DNA of 18,336 nt from Paracoccaceae bacterium (GTDB taxonomy: Bacteria; Pseudomonadota; Alphaproteobacteria; Rhodobacterales; Rhodobacteraceae), in NCBI GenBank assembly GCA_016764835.1, contig JAESRD010000140.1:1-18336 (forward strand). The letters are read 5' to 3'. Made by a program: the position numbers and the translations under genes. The notes under the pieces are model-generated. The model made no database searches, had not been told where the DNA came from, and saw only the letters and a program-made list of their open reading frames with translations. Shown in pieces: positions 6,598 to 13,691 of the stretch. Within the stretch, counting starts at the first letter, position 1. Every line of letters begins with the position of its first letter.

Positions 6598-7872
6598 ATG
6601 ATCGACCCCGAGATAATCGAAAGCCAGAACCGCGCGCAGCAGGCCGACCTTCAGGCCGACTATGATGCGCTTGGCGCGCATCTTGAGCGGCGCGGCGTGG
6701 ATATTGCCGCCATCACCACCAAGATTTCTGCTTATGGGGTGGCGATCCCGTCATGGGGCGTGGGCACTGGCGGCACACGTTTTGCCCGCTTCCCCGGCCC
6801 CGGCGAGCCGCGCGGCATTTTCGACAAGCTCGATGATTGCGGCACAATCCAACAGCTGGCCCGCGCCACGCCAACAGTGTCCTTGCATATCCCGTGGGAT
6901 ATCGCGCCCGCCGCCGATCTTTTGGCCAAAGCCGCAGCACTGGGCCTGAGCTTTGACGCAATGAACTCAAACACGTTCCAAGACCACGAAGACCAGCCGC
7001 ATAGCTATAAATTTGGCTCGCTTTCGCACACTGACAAAGCCACCCGCGACCAAGCCATTGAGCACAATATCCGCTGTATTGAGCTGGGCGCAGAGCTGGG
7101 CTCAAAGGCGCTGACAATCTGGGTTGGTGACGGCAGTAACTTCCCCGGTCAGGTCAATATGACCAAACAGTTTGAGCGCTATCTCGACAGTGCCAAACAG
7201 ATCTATGCCGCCCTGCCCGCCGACTGGCGGCTGTTCACCGAGCACAAGATTTTTGAGCCAGCGTTCTACTCGACCGTGGTGCAAGACTGGGGCAGCAACT
7301 ACCTTATTGCCAAGGAGCTGGGCGACCAAGCCCATTGTCTGGTGGACCTTGGCCACCATGCGCCAAACGTCAACATTGAGATGATCGTCGCCCGGCTGAT
7401 CCAGTTTGGCAAACTTGGCGGCTTTCATTTTAATGACAGCAAATACGGCGATGATGATCTCGATACCGGGGCGATTGATCCGTTCCGCCTGTTCTTGGTG
7501 TTTAATGAACTGGTCATGGCCGAGGGCAGCCCCGGCTTTGACCCGGCCCATATGCTCGACCAGTCGCATAATGTGACCGACCCGATTGAAAGCCTGATGA
7601 CATCAGCCATGGAAGTGCAGCGCGCCTATGCCCAAGCGCTGATCGTAGACCGGACCGCCCTAGATGGGTTCCAGCAAGACAATGACGCAATGATGGCAGC
7701 GCAAACGCTCAAAGCCGCGTTCCGTTGTGATGTTGAGCCGATATTAGCCATGGCTCGGCTACAGGCGGGTGGTGCGATCAACCCGGTCGCCACTTACCGC
7801 GTGGCGGGCTACAGGGCCAAGGTTGCGGCCGAGCGGCCCGAGAGCAGCGGTGCCGGAGGCGGCATCGTCTGA
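6598..7872 (+). CDS. rhaI: L-rhamnose isomerase, RhaI type
   Basis: A 424-residue cytoplasmic xylose-isomerase-like TIM-barrel enzyme of the Pseudomonas stutzeri/rhizobial L-rhamnose isomerase type, distinct from E. coli RhaA. It interconverts L-rhamnose and L-rhamnulose. The metal-site residues of that family appear in order: E215 (TEHKIFEP), D250 and H253 (LVDLGHH), H277 (GGFHFND), D285 and D287 (KYGDDDLDTG). ATG 6598 has AAAGG six bases upstream; a longer frame from 6556 adds 14 residues unlike the family. The enzyme type is known to be broad in substrate (L-mannose, L-lyxose, D-allose), so the physiological sugar could differ. It diverges from the sugar kinase across a shared operator and converges on the first TRAP operon with a 17-base gap. 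Confidence 0.93.
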   Translation: MIDPEIIESQNRAQQADLQADYDALGAHLERRGVDIAAITTKISAYGVAIPSWGVGTGGTRFARFPGPGEPRGIFDKLDDCGTIQQLARATPTVSLHIPWDIAPAADLLAKAAALGLSFDAMNSNTFQDHEDQPHSYKFGSLSHTDKATRDQAIEHNIRCIELGAELGSKALTIWVGDGSNFPGQVNMTKQFERYLDSAKQIYAALPADWRLFTEHKIFEPAFYSTVVQDWGSNYLIAKELGDQAHCLVDLGHHAPNVNIEMIVARLIQFGKLGGFHFNDSKYGDDDLDTGAIDPFRLFLVFNELVMAEGSPGFDPAHMLDQSHNVTDPIESLMTSAMEVQRAYAQALIVDRTALDGFQQDNDAMMAAQTLKAAFRCDVEPILAMARLQAGGAINPVATYRVAGYRAKVAAERPESSGAGGGIV

Positions 7873-7891
7873 CGGGCCGCCCCGTTGTTTT
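7872..7891 (+). terminator. short hairpin with T-rich tail after rhaI
   Basis: A stem ACGGG (7872-7876) / CCCGT (7881-7885) with loop CCGC is followed by TGTTTT. It begins at the last base of the rhaI stop codon and reaches the stop of the convergent TRAP permease gene. The stem is only 5 bp, so termination may be weak. Confidence 0.4.
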
Positions 7892-9170
7892 AGCCAAACA
7901 TCAAGTTTGGCAAGAACAGCACCAGTTGCGGCGCGAACAGCAGCAACATGATCAGCCCAAAGATCGCGACAAAGAACGGTGCGCTGGCTTTGACATAGGT
8001 CTCAACCGGCGTGTCGAGCAGGCTGCAAACGGTGTACATGGCCACGCCCACAGGCGGGGTCATGGAGCCGAGCGTGACGATGGTCATCATCAAGATACCG
8101 AAATGCACAGGGTCGACGCCCGCGCTGACGATCACAGGCACCAAGATTGGCGTCAGCAGCAGCACGAGAATTGTGCTCTCAATGAACAGCCCGGCAATGA
8201 ACAGACCCAAGAGGATCACGGCGACGATCACCACAGGGTTTGACAACCCATTAAGCAGAAACGCGGAAATATCTTGCGGCAGGCGCAAAAAGATAATGGC
8301 AAAGCCGAGCATGCCAGACATCAGGATGATCAGCATAATCATACCAATGTCAGAGAGCGCGTCGCCAAAAGCCTTTTTCAGCTTCTCAAATGTCATAACT
8401 TTATGCAGCACCGTGCCGACCAAAATGGCGTAGACCACAGCGAAAGCGCCAACCTCAGACGGGGTAAACAGCCCGCCGCGAATGGACCCGATCAGGAAGA
8501 CCGGAAACAGCAGCGCCCATTTGGCTTCCCATGCTGCATTGCCCAGCGAGGCCGCCGTCGGCTTGACCGCATCGGGCGAGTGATAGCCGTGTTTGCGGGC
8601 GACAAACCACGCAGCGATCATTAGGAAACACATCATCAGCATGCCCGGAACGATACCGGCCATGAACAGCCGACCAATGGAGACCTGTCCGACATAGCCA
8701 TAAAGGATCAGCCCGATAGAGGGCGGAATGGTGGCGGTGATCAGCGAGCTGAGCGCGATCACGGCGGAGGTATAGCCCTTGCCGTAGCCTTGGCTGAGCA
8801 TCTGCGGCCCGATCACCCGGCTTTGCATGGCCGCATCGGCCACGGCCGAGCCAGAAACGCCGCCCATCAGCGTCGATAATATTATTGAGACCTGTGCCAA
8901 GCCGCCGGTCATCCAGCCCACGGCGACGCGTGAGAACTTGAACAAACGGTCGGTGATGTCGCTCTCGTTCATCAGATGGCCGGCCAGCACAAAGAACGGC
9001 ACGGCCAGCAGAGGGAAGCTCTGCGACACGGTGGCGATCTTTTGCACGGCGATTTTCATCGGCATAATGTCTGATTCGAGGAAGAAGACGAAGCCACCCA
9101 TGCCGATGGCAAAGGCGACCGGCGCGCCAATGAAAAGCAGGATGAAAAACACGACGGGGATCATAAACAT
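7890..9170 (-). CDS. dctM: TRAP transporter large permease (DctM), first system
   Basis: A 426-residue inner-membrane protein with about twelve hydrophobic segments, the normal length for DctM. It forms the sodium-driven translocation channel of the TRAP importer with the DctQ subunit upstream. The two proline-rich re-entrant hairpin motifs are visible at IPPSIG (148-153) and GSMTPPVG (368-375). NESD lies in the first hairpin region and GGVSGSAVADAA follows it, both typical of the family. I chose ATG 9170, four bases after the dctQ stop, with GGAG about 10 bases upstream; a longer frame up to 9251 only overlaps dctQ. It is the last gene of dctP-dctQ-dctM and converges on rhaI. The transporter's substrate is set by dctP. 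Confidence 0.94.
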   Translation of the reverse strand: MFMIPVVFFILLFIGAPVAFAIGMGGFVFFLESDIMPMKIAVQKIATVSQSFPLLAVPFFVLAGHLMNESDITDRLFKFSRVAVGWMTGGLAQVSIILSTLMGGVSGSAVADAAMQSRVIGPQMLSQGYGKGYTSAVIALSSLITATIPPSIGLILYGYVGQVSIGRLFMAGIVPGMLMMCFLMIAAWFVARKHGYHSPDAVKPTAASLGNAAWEAKWALLFPVFLIGSIRGGLFTPSEVGAFAVVYAILVGTVLHKVMTFEKLKKAFGDALSDIGMIMLIILMSGMLGFAIIFLRLPQDISAFLLNGLSNPVVIVAVILLGLFIAGLFIESTILVLLLTPILVPVIVSAGVDPVHFGILMMTIVTLGSMTPPVGVAMYTVCSLLDTPVETYVKASAPFFVAIFGLIMLLLFAPQLVLFLPNLMFG

Positions 9171-9174
9171 CAGA

Positions 9175-9681
9175 TTATAACTCCGACCGGTGACTATCGC
9201 TGGCCGTGCGGCTGAAAACCAGCCGCGTGCCGTTTGATGTCCAGGCGTCAAAAAGATTAACGAGGATGGAGATTGAGAGCATGATACAGCCCGCTGGTAC
9301 GGCGATCGTCACCCAACCATAGCTCAGCCCGCTATTGCCAAACTCGCGCTCAAGGTTGAGCAAAGTCAGCATATATCCCTGATAGGTCAGCACGGCGAAG
9401 AACGCCAAGGTCAGCACGGCAATCGCGGACTCGACCCAGAGCCGCTGACGCATGCCGAGCATACGGATCAGCAGATCGACGCCCAGATGCGCGCGTTGGC
9501 GCAAGGCACGGGCGGCGCCGATAAAACAGAGCCAGATGAACAAGAGCTGCGCCAGATCAATCGACCAAATGATCGGGCTGCCCAAAAACCGCATGACAGC
9601 AGCAAAGAATACCAGCCCGGTAATCACTGCCAGTATGCCAGTGCCGATATAGAACTCGGCTCTCTCAAATATCTTACCCAT
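9175..9681 (-). CDS. dctQ: TRAP transporter small permease (DctQ), first system
   Basis: A 168-residue inner-membrane subunit with four hydrophobic helices (about residues 10-30, 40-60, 80-105 and 125-150). It contains WSIDLAQLLFIWLCFIGAA and RQRAHLGVDLL, the DctQ family pattern. It pairs with DctM to form the membrane part of the importer. I chose ATG 9681 because a purine-rich site (GAGAGGG) precedes it closely; an alternative TTG start at 9714 would add 11 non-hydrophobic residues and overlap the intergenic stem-loop. It lies between dctP and dctM, with 4 bases to dctM and 87 to dctP. Confidence 0.92.
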   Translation of the reverse strand: MGKIFERAEFYIGTGILAVITGLVFFAAVMRFLGSPIIWSIDLAQLLFIWLCFIGAARALRQRAHLGVDLLIRMLGMRQRLWVESAIAVLTLAFFAVLTYQGYMLTLLNLEREFGNSGLSYGWVTIAVPAGCIMLSISILVNLFDAWTSNGTRLVFSRTASDSHRSEL

Positions 9682-9701
9682 AGGCCCTCTCGCAATAAAT
9701 T

Positions 9702-9732
9702 CGGGCGCGACCAAAGCAACTGGCCGCGCCCG
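9702..9732 (-). other. GC-rich stem-loop between dctP and dctQ (first TRAP operon)
   Basis: CGGGCGCG (9702-9709) and CGCGCCCG (9725-9732) form a perfect 8-bp stem, extended by CC/GG after one mismatch. No run of T follows, so full termination is unlikely. It sits in the dctP-dctQ gap and could stabilise the upstream dctP message or attenuate reading into dctQM. That would fit the usual need for more binding protein than permease. Confidence 0.6.
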
Positions 9733-9768
9733 TTATTCGTCTATGCCCGCATCCGCAGGCCGTGGCTA

Positions 9769-10749
9769 TTATTCAGCAGCCATTGCCCGCAAAACGTCAC
9801 GCAGCTCGCCGTAGCCAAGGTCGTCATAAACAACGGCTGTGGCTTCTTTGAACGGGCCCGTGTCAACTTCGCTGACGGTAACACCACCGGCAACCAGATC
9901 GGCTTCGATCTGAGCCAGACTGTCTTGCGTGCCATAAGATGCGATATCGCCAGCTTTCAGCGACTCTTCGCGCAGAATTACCTGAAGATCATCAGGCAGG
10001 CTGTCGAACCATGGGCCAGATGTAACCAGACCGGTGATCAGGTTGATATGGCCGGTTTTGGTGACATAGCTAATGACTTCGTTCAAACGCGCGCCAACAA
10101 TCGCTGGCATCTGGGCTTCTGCGCCGTCGATCACGTGGGACGACAGGGCCGAATACACTTCTGCCCATGGCAGCGGTGTTGGTGTGGCACCCATGGCCTC
10201 AATCGTGCCCATCCAAACCGGAGCGCCGGGGGTCCGCATGCGGATTCCGTCAAGATCAGCCGGGGTTGTGATTGGCACATTTGTCAGCAGATGGCGCTCA
10301 CCCTGCCACCAGTTAAACGACAGAACCTGAAGATCGGCGGACGTGTTAAGCGCCGTGACCCAGCCCTCAAACATGTCAGATGTGACAACCTTGCGGATAC
10401 CGTCATAGCCAGAGGCCAGGAAAGGCGCGCCAAGTACACCAAACTCGTTTTGATAAACAGCCAGACGGCCACCATCAACAACCACAGCAACCGGCGCACC
10501 GGCGCGGGCCTGCTCTAGCACATCTTCATCTGGCCCGAGCTGCGAGTTGGGGAACAGAACGATCTCCATCCGCCCGCCAGATGCTTCGGCGATGTTTGCT
10601 TGCAGCGCTTCAAGACCAGCATAAAGCGGGTCAGATGTGGCCAAAGCGGTGTTAATGTTCAGCGTATATTCTTGGGCAAGGCCGGTATTGGCGACAAGCG
10701 CCACGACTGCGCCAAGAAGACCGATCTTCAAATTCTTAAGTTCCAACAT
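9769..10749 (-). CDS. dctP: TRAP transporter substrate-binding protein (DctP), first system
   Basis: A 326-residue periplasmic protein that captures the substrate and delivers it to DctQM. A Sec signal peptide occupies residues 1-25: a basic start, a hydrophobic core GLLGAVVALVA and probable cleavage after GLA, before QEY. The mature part is of the DctP family. R172 in GIRMRTPGAP is the arginine that in characterised members binds the substrate carboxylate, and PLPWAEVYSAL follows at 192-202. I chose ATG 10749, with GGAGG 5 bases upstream. The arginine suggests an organic or sugar acid. Gluconate or a keto-gluconate would fit the neighbouring idnO/gntK/gnd genes, but this is inference. It is the first gene of the TRAP operon; I see no convincing -35/-10 upstream. 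Confidence 0.93.
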   Translation of the reverse strand: MLELKNLKIGLLGAVVALVANTGLAQEYTLNINTALATSDPLYAGLEALQANIAEASGGRMEIVLFPNSQLGPDEDVLEQARAGAPVAVVVDGGRLAVYQNEFGVLGAPFLASGYDGIRKVVTSDMFEGWVTALNTSADLQVLSFNWWQGERHLLTNVPITTPADLDGIRMRTPGAPVWMGTIEAMGATPTPLPWAEVYSALSSHVIDGAEAQMPAIVGARLNEVISYVTKTGHINLITGLVTSGPWFDSLPDDLQVILREESLKAGDIASYGTQDSLAQIEADLVAGGVTVSEVDTGPFKEATAVVYDDLGYGELRDVLRAMAAE

Positions 10750-10768
10750 GTATTCCTCCAGTTGATCG

Positions 10769-10804
10769 CTTGCTGCCCCAAAGCAGCAAGTAGCAATATT
10801 GCTA
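10769..10804 (-). promoter_or_regulatory. leader hairpin and adjoining perfect palindrome before dctP
   Basis: CTTGCTGC (10769-10776) and GCAGCAAG (10783-10790) form a perfect 8-bp stem with a 6-base loop. Directly next to it is the perfect 14-bp palindrome TAGCAATATTGCTA (10791-10804). Both lie 10-45 bases upstream of the dctP ribosome site. The palindrome looks like an operator for a dimeric regulator; the hairpin may act in the mRNA leader. No regulator gene is adjacent. Confidence 0.55.
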
Positions 10805-11195
10805 ATTCTCATTTGTCTCGTCGCTGGTTGCGCGGCCATGCCCTTATTGGCCAAATTCATGGGCAAAATGTTGGGGGCAAGGCTGCGCCAGCAAACCGCT
10901 GAGATTCGTTAACAAACTGAGCAGATGATCGCAGTATCTACCATACCAGTCAACGCGGCATTGCAGCCACAAGACGGAAAACTTGGCAAAACATCAGTAA
11001 ATTTCAAAATTTGTCTGGCTAAGTAGCCAGTCCAGCTGCGCAGCTGTCGTGCTGAAGGAAAAGTACCATACTATTTTTGGAGTAAGTGTGGCGACAAGTA
11101 CGGCCGCCTCTGGCAAGATCATGTGCCCCTTTCCCATCCGATGGAAACATCAGTACGGGAAAGGGGCTTTGTCGCGGTCTAAGCAGGCCGCAGAT
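10805..11195. other. gene-free stretch with palindromes, upstream of the first TRAP operon
   Basis: I find no convincing gene here. Besides the terminator-like hairpin at 11125-11167 it holds three symmetric elements in under 50 bp: AAATTT-CA-AAATTT (10999-11012), CTGGCTA-AG-TAGCCAG (11015-11030) and the perfect palindrome CAGCTGCGCAGCTG (11033-11046). They could be operators, a small folded RNA, or remnants. Base composition in 10900-11010 is more AT-rich than in the genes around it. Confidence 0.6.
11125..11167 (-). terminator. terminator-like hairpin after the second TRAP operon
   Basis: GCCCCTTTCCC (11125-11135) and GGGAAAGGGGC (11157-11167) form a perfect 11-bp stem about 28 bases past the dctM stop. 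The 21-base loop itself holds a 4-bp stem (GATG/CATC at 11140-11151) closed by four bases that read GAAA on the + strand. No T-run follows on the minus strand and only TTT on the + strand, so it may end transcription weakly or protect the 3' end. Confidence 0.5.
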
Positions 11196-12791
11196 CTATA
11201 AGAACACTTCGATAATGCTCGGCCAGATCAGCAAAACCGACAGCGCCAGCAGCTGAATACCAATGAAGGGCAAGAAGCCTTTGAAGATATCGGTTAGCGA
11301 AATATGCGCCGGTGCCACAGATTTTAGGTAGAACGCTGCCGGGCCAAAGGGCGGCGACAGGAAACTGACCTGCATGTTCATACAGAAGGTCACCCCGAAC
11401 CAGATTGCCACATGGTTTGGCGCAAGTTGGCCAATGAAACCGATCACTTCAAGCGGCAGAGTGCGCACAATCGGCAGGAACACGGGCATGATCAGCAGCA
11501 CGATGCCGACCCAGTCCATGAACATGCCCATGATCAGGAAGATGAACATCATCACCATGATGATCCCCATTGTCGGCAAATCGGCCCCGACGATGAGATT
11601 GGCAATGTAGGACGGGCCTCCGGCCAGCGTATAGGACGCGGCCAAAGCCGCCGCGCCAAACGTCACCCAGATGATTGTGCCGGTTGATTTGAGCGTCCGC
11701 GTCAGCGAGTCCCAGATCACACCATAGGTCATTTCACCGCGTATGAGGCTGATGGTGAACACAGCGACAACGCCCATGCCTGCGGCCTCGGTAATGCCAG
11801 TGATACCGCCATAAATAGAGCCGAGGACCACGCCGATGACGATGATTGGCGCGACCAGACCTTTGCCCATATTCCAGCCTTGCCGGGTTCTGGCTCTGCC
11901 AAAGACAAAGAACATCAACACCAACATGGCGATGATTGAGCCCGCCAGATACGGCAGATCAGAGACCATGCCGAGGCCGATAGGGTCGACCCCTTCGCGG
12001 ATCGCGTTTTGGCCAGTGACTGTGAAGAACAGCGCCCGTAGCATCAGCACGATGCCGGTGATCAGCGCCAAACAGGACAGGAAGGCGAGGAACAAAAGCC
12101 GCTTGGCGCTGCTCGATGGCTCGCCCGGCACCGGGTCTGGCAGCGGCGCGTCTTCTGGGTGAAGCCGGGTGCGGATGATGATATAGGTGATGAAGAAGGT
12201 GGCCAGCACAAAGCCCGGCAAGAACGCTGCCGTGAACAAAGCTTTGATCGAGGTCTCTGTGACCAGCCCGTAAAAGATCAACACGATCGAGGGCGGGATC
12301 ATGGTGCCAAGCGAGCCAGAGGCGCAGATTGTGCCGATGGCGAGGTTTTGATTATAGCCCAACTTTAGCATCTGCGGCAGGGCGATAAGCCCCAGCAGCA
12401 CGACTTCGCCGCCGATGATCCCTGACATTGCGGCCATGATCACAGCCATGATCGAGGTGACAACGGCAATGCCGCCGCGCGCCCGGCTGAGCCAGACGTT
12501 GAGCGAGTCGTACATATCTTTGGCAATGCCCGTTCGCTCGAGGAGCGAGGCCATGAAGATGAAGAGTGGCACCGATATCAGCACATAATTGGTCAACTGT
12601 CGGTAGACCGCTTGGCCCATGACGTTGAGCTTCCCGCGGCCAAAGTCTGCGAATACCGGTTCAAAACCGAACTTCAGCACAAGTGTGGTCACTGCCAAAA
12701 AGGCCGAGGCAAAGCCAAGCGGCATGCCGATTGCCAACAGGGCAAACATGCCCAGCAATATGATCAGCGAAAGGGTTCCGATATCAACCAT
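11196..12791 (-). CDS. TRAP transporter large permease, enlarged type (second system)
   Basis: A 531-residue inner-membrane protein, about 100 residues longer than a classical DctM. The hairpin motifs are present at GTMIPPSIV (162-170) and LSPPFGPAAFY near the C-terminus. The extra length lies mainly at about 208-310: a hydrophilic, proline-rich loop (HPEDAPLPDPVPGEPSSS) and two added hydrophobic segments. This matches the FcbT3-like (mannitol/chloroaromatic-type) TRAP subfamily, which pairs with an enlarged small subunit, as here. I chose ATG 12791, which overlaps the dctQ-type gene by 8 bases and has GGGGA 8 bases upstream. It forms the channel subunit with the gene before it. The substrate is unknown. 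Confidence 0.9.
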   Translation of the reverse strand: MVDIGTLSLIILLGMFALLAIGMPLGFASAFLAVTTLVLKFGFEPVFADFGRGKLNVMGQAVYRQLTNYVLISVPLFIFMASLLERTGIAKDMYDSLNVWLSRARGGIAVVTSIMAVIMAAMSGIIGGEVVLLGLIALPQMLKLGYNQNLAIGTICASGSLGTMIPPSIVLIFYGLVTETSIKALFTAAFLPGFVLATFFITYIIIRTRLHPEDAPLPDPVPGEPSSSAKRLLFLAFLSCLALITGIVLMLRALFFTVTGQNAIREGVDPIGLGMVSDLPYLAGSIIAMLVLMFFVFGRARTRQGWNMGKGLVAPIIVIGVVLGSIYGGITGITEAAGMGVVAVFTISLIRGEMTYGVIWDSLTRTLKSTGTIIWVTFGAAALAASYTLAGGPSYIANLIVGADLPTMGIIMVMMFIFLIMGMFMDWVGIVLLIMPVFLPIVRTLPLEVIGFIGQLAPNHVAIWFGVTFCMNMQVSFLSPPFGPAAFYLKSVAPAHISLTDIFKGFLPFIGIQLLALSVLLIWPSIIEVFL

Positions 12792-13620
12792 TGTCAATGT
12801 CCCCAAGAGTTTTGCGGATTTTCGCGATGTCGTCCTCGTCGATATCATCGGCGGGCGAGTGATGTTCGGGGGCTTTGTTCCAATCTGCGATCAGGTTGGA
12901 CAGAGCTTGCAGGGCGACCAAGCAGATGATCAGCAAAATCGCCGGTTTTATAGTGCCAGGCAGCGGTGGATCCCAAGCGGTGCCGAAAGTTTCCATACGC
13001 AGGAACTTGGCCTTGGCCTCGTTAAACCCGCCCCAGACCAGGGCAAACGCGAAGACCCAGATGAGAAACACCGAGATACAATCAGCGAGTTTCTGCATCC
13101 AGCGGGGGAACATGTCATAGATGATATAGATGCGGATATGGCTGCGCTGTTGCATGGCATAAAGCCCGGCCAGCAAAAACACGAAGCCCGCGATCCAAAG
13201 TGATAGCTCATTGGCCCAGAGTGTCGGACGCTCAAATACGTAGCGCGACACGACCTCGTAGGACATGACGATCACGATTGCGGCCGTGGCCATCATGGCG
13301 ACGCGGCCGCAAATAACCGAAAAGACATCAAACGGGCCGGTTGGCTGAACCTCAATCGGGTTGACCGTGTCAGACAGGTAGAAGGCGAAACAAAGGATTG
13401 CGCCGAGGAAACAGCCAAGCAGCAGCTTGACCAATACGTTGCCTTCTGGGCGTAGCAATTGGTTCATGCCAACTTGCGTGCCACCTGTTATGTTCGCGAC
13501 AATCAGCCAAGCGCCGATCGCCAGCGTGGCAATACTAAAACCGATAGCGACAAGGCGCATGACATTGCGCGCGCTCCCGAGCCAAACGCTGGCCCTTGTA
13601 TCTTCGACCTGATTACTCAC
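12784..13620 (-). CDS. TRAP transporter small permease, enlarged type (second system)
   Basis: A 278-residue inner-membrane protein. A classical DctQ has about 170 residues and four helices; this one shows six hydrophobic segments (about 21-43, 63-82, 103-125, 140-157, 180-199 and 223-246). The DctQ core occupies the C-terminal two thirds (SRYVFERPTLWANELSLWIAGFVFLLAG), preceded by two extra helices. It ends in an acidic tail (DDIDEDD). This fits the FcbT2-like group. I prefer the GTG start at 13620 (MSNQVEDTR), with a G-rich ribosome site (GGGGGG) 5 bases upstream; a TTG at 13635 would add 5 residues and bury that site. It follows the binding-protein gene after a stem-loop gap and overlaps the channel gene by 8 bases. 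Confidence 0.87.
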   Translation of the reverse strand: MSNQVEDTRASVWLGSARNVMRLVAIGFSIATLAIGAWLIVANITGGTQVGMNQLLRPEGNVLVKLLLGCFLGAILCFAFYLSDTVNPIEVQPTGPFDVFSVICGRVAMMATAAIVIVMSYEVVSRYVFERPTLWANELSLWIAGFVFLLAGLYAMQQRSHIRIYIIYDMFPRWMQKLADCISVFLIWVFAFALVWGGFNEAKAKFLRMETFGTAWDPPLPGTIKPAILLIICLVALQALSNLIADWNKAPEHHSPADDIDEDDIAKIRKTLGDIDNG

Positions 13621-13646
13621 TGCAGCCCCCCGCAAAAGTTTTTGTA

Positions 13647-13673
13647 CCCGCGGCGCAATCAGCGCGCCGCGGG
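13647..13673 (-). other. GC-rich stem-loop between binding-protein and small-permease genes (second TRAP operon)
   Basis: CCCGCGGCGC (13647-13656) and GCGCCGCGGG (13664-13673) form a perfect 10-bp stem, all G-C pairs, with a 7-base loop. No T-run follows directly on the minus strand. It occupies the same place in this operon as the stem-loop at 9702-9732 does in the first TRAP operon, suggesting a shared role in setting the ratio of binding protein to permease. Confidence 0.65.
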
Positions 13674-13691
13674 CTTTGTTCGCTAACCGAT

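Noticed and set aside
7926..8624. Open frames on the + strand opposite the TRAP large permease, rich in His, Gln and Arg
   Set aside because: They mirror the codon pattern of the long membrane-protein gene on the other strand; no start signal or family resemblance.
9487..10518. Open frame of about 340 codons on the + strand across the dctQ/dctP region
   Set aside because: It crosses the dctP-dctQ gap antisense to two well-supported genes and its translation has no membrane, signal or domain pattern.
11088..11201. Possible 37-codon + strand gene with GTG start and GGAG upstream
   Set aside because: The frame runs through the terminator-like hairpin and into the end of the TRAP large-permease gene, has no recognisable composition or motif, and can arise by chance.
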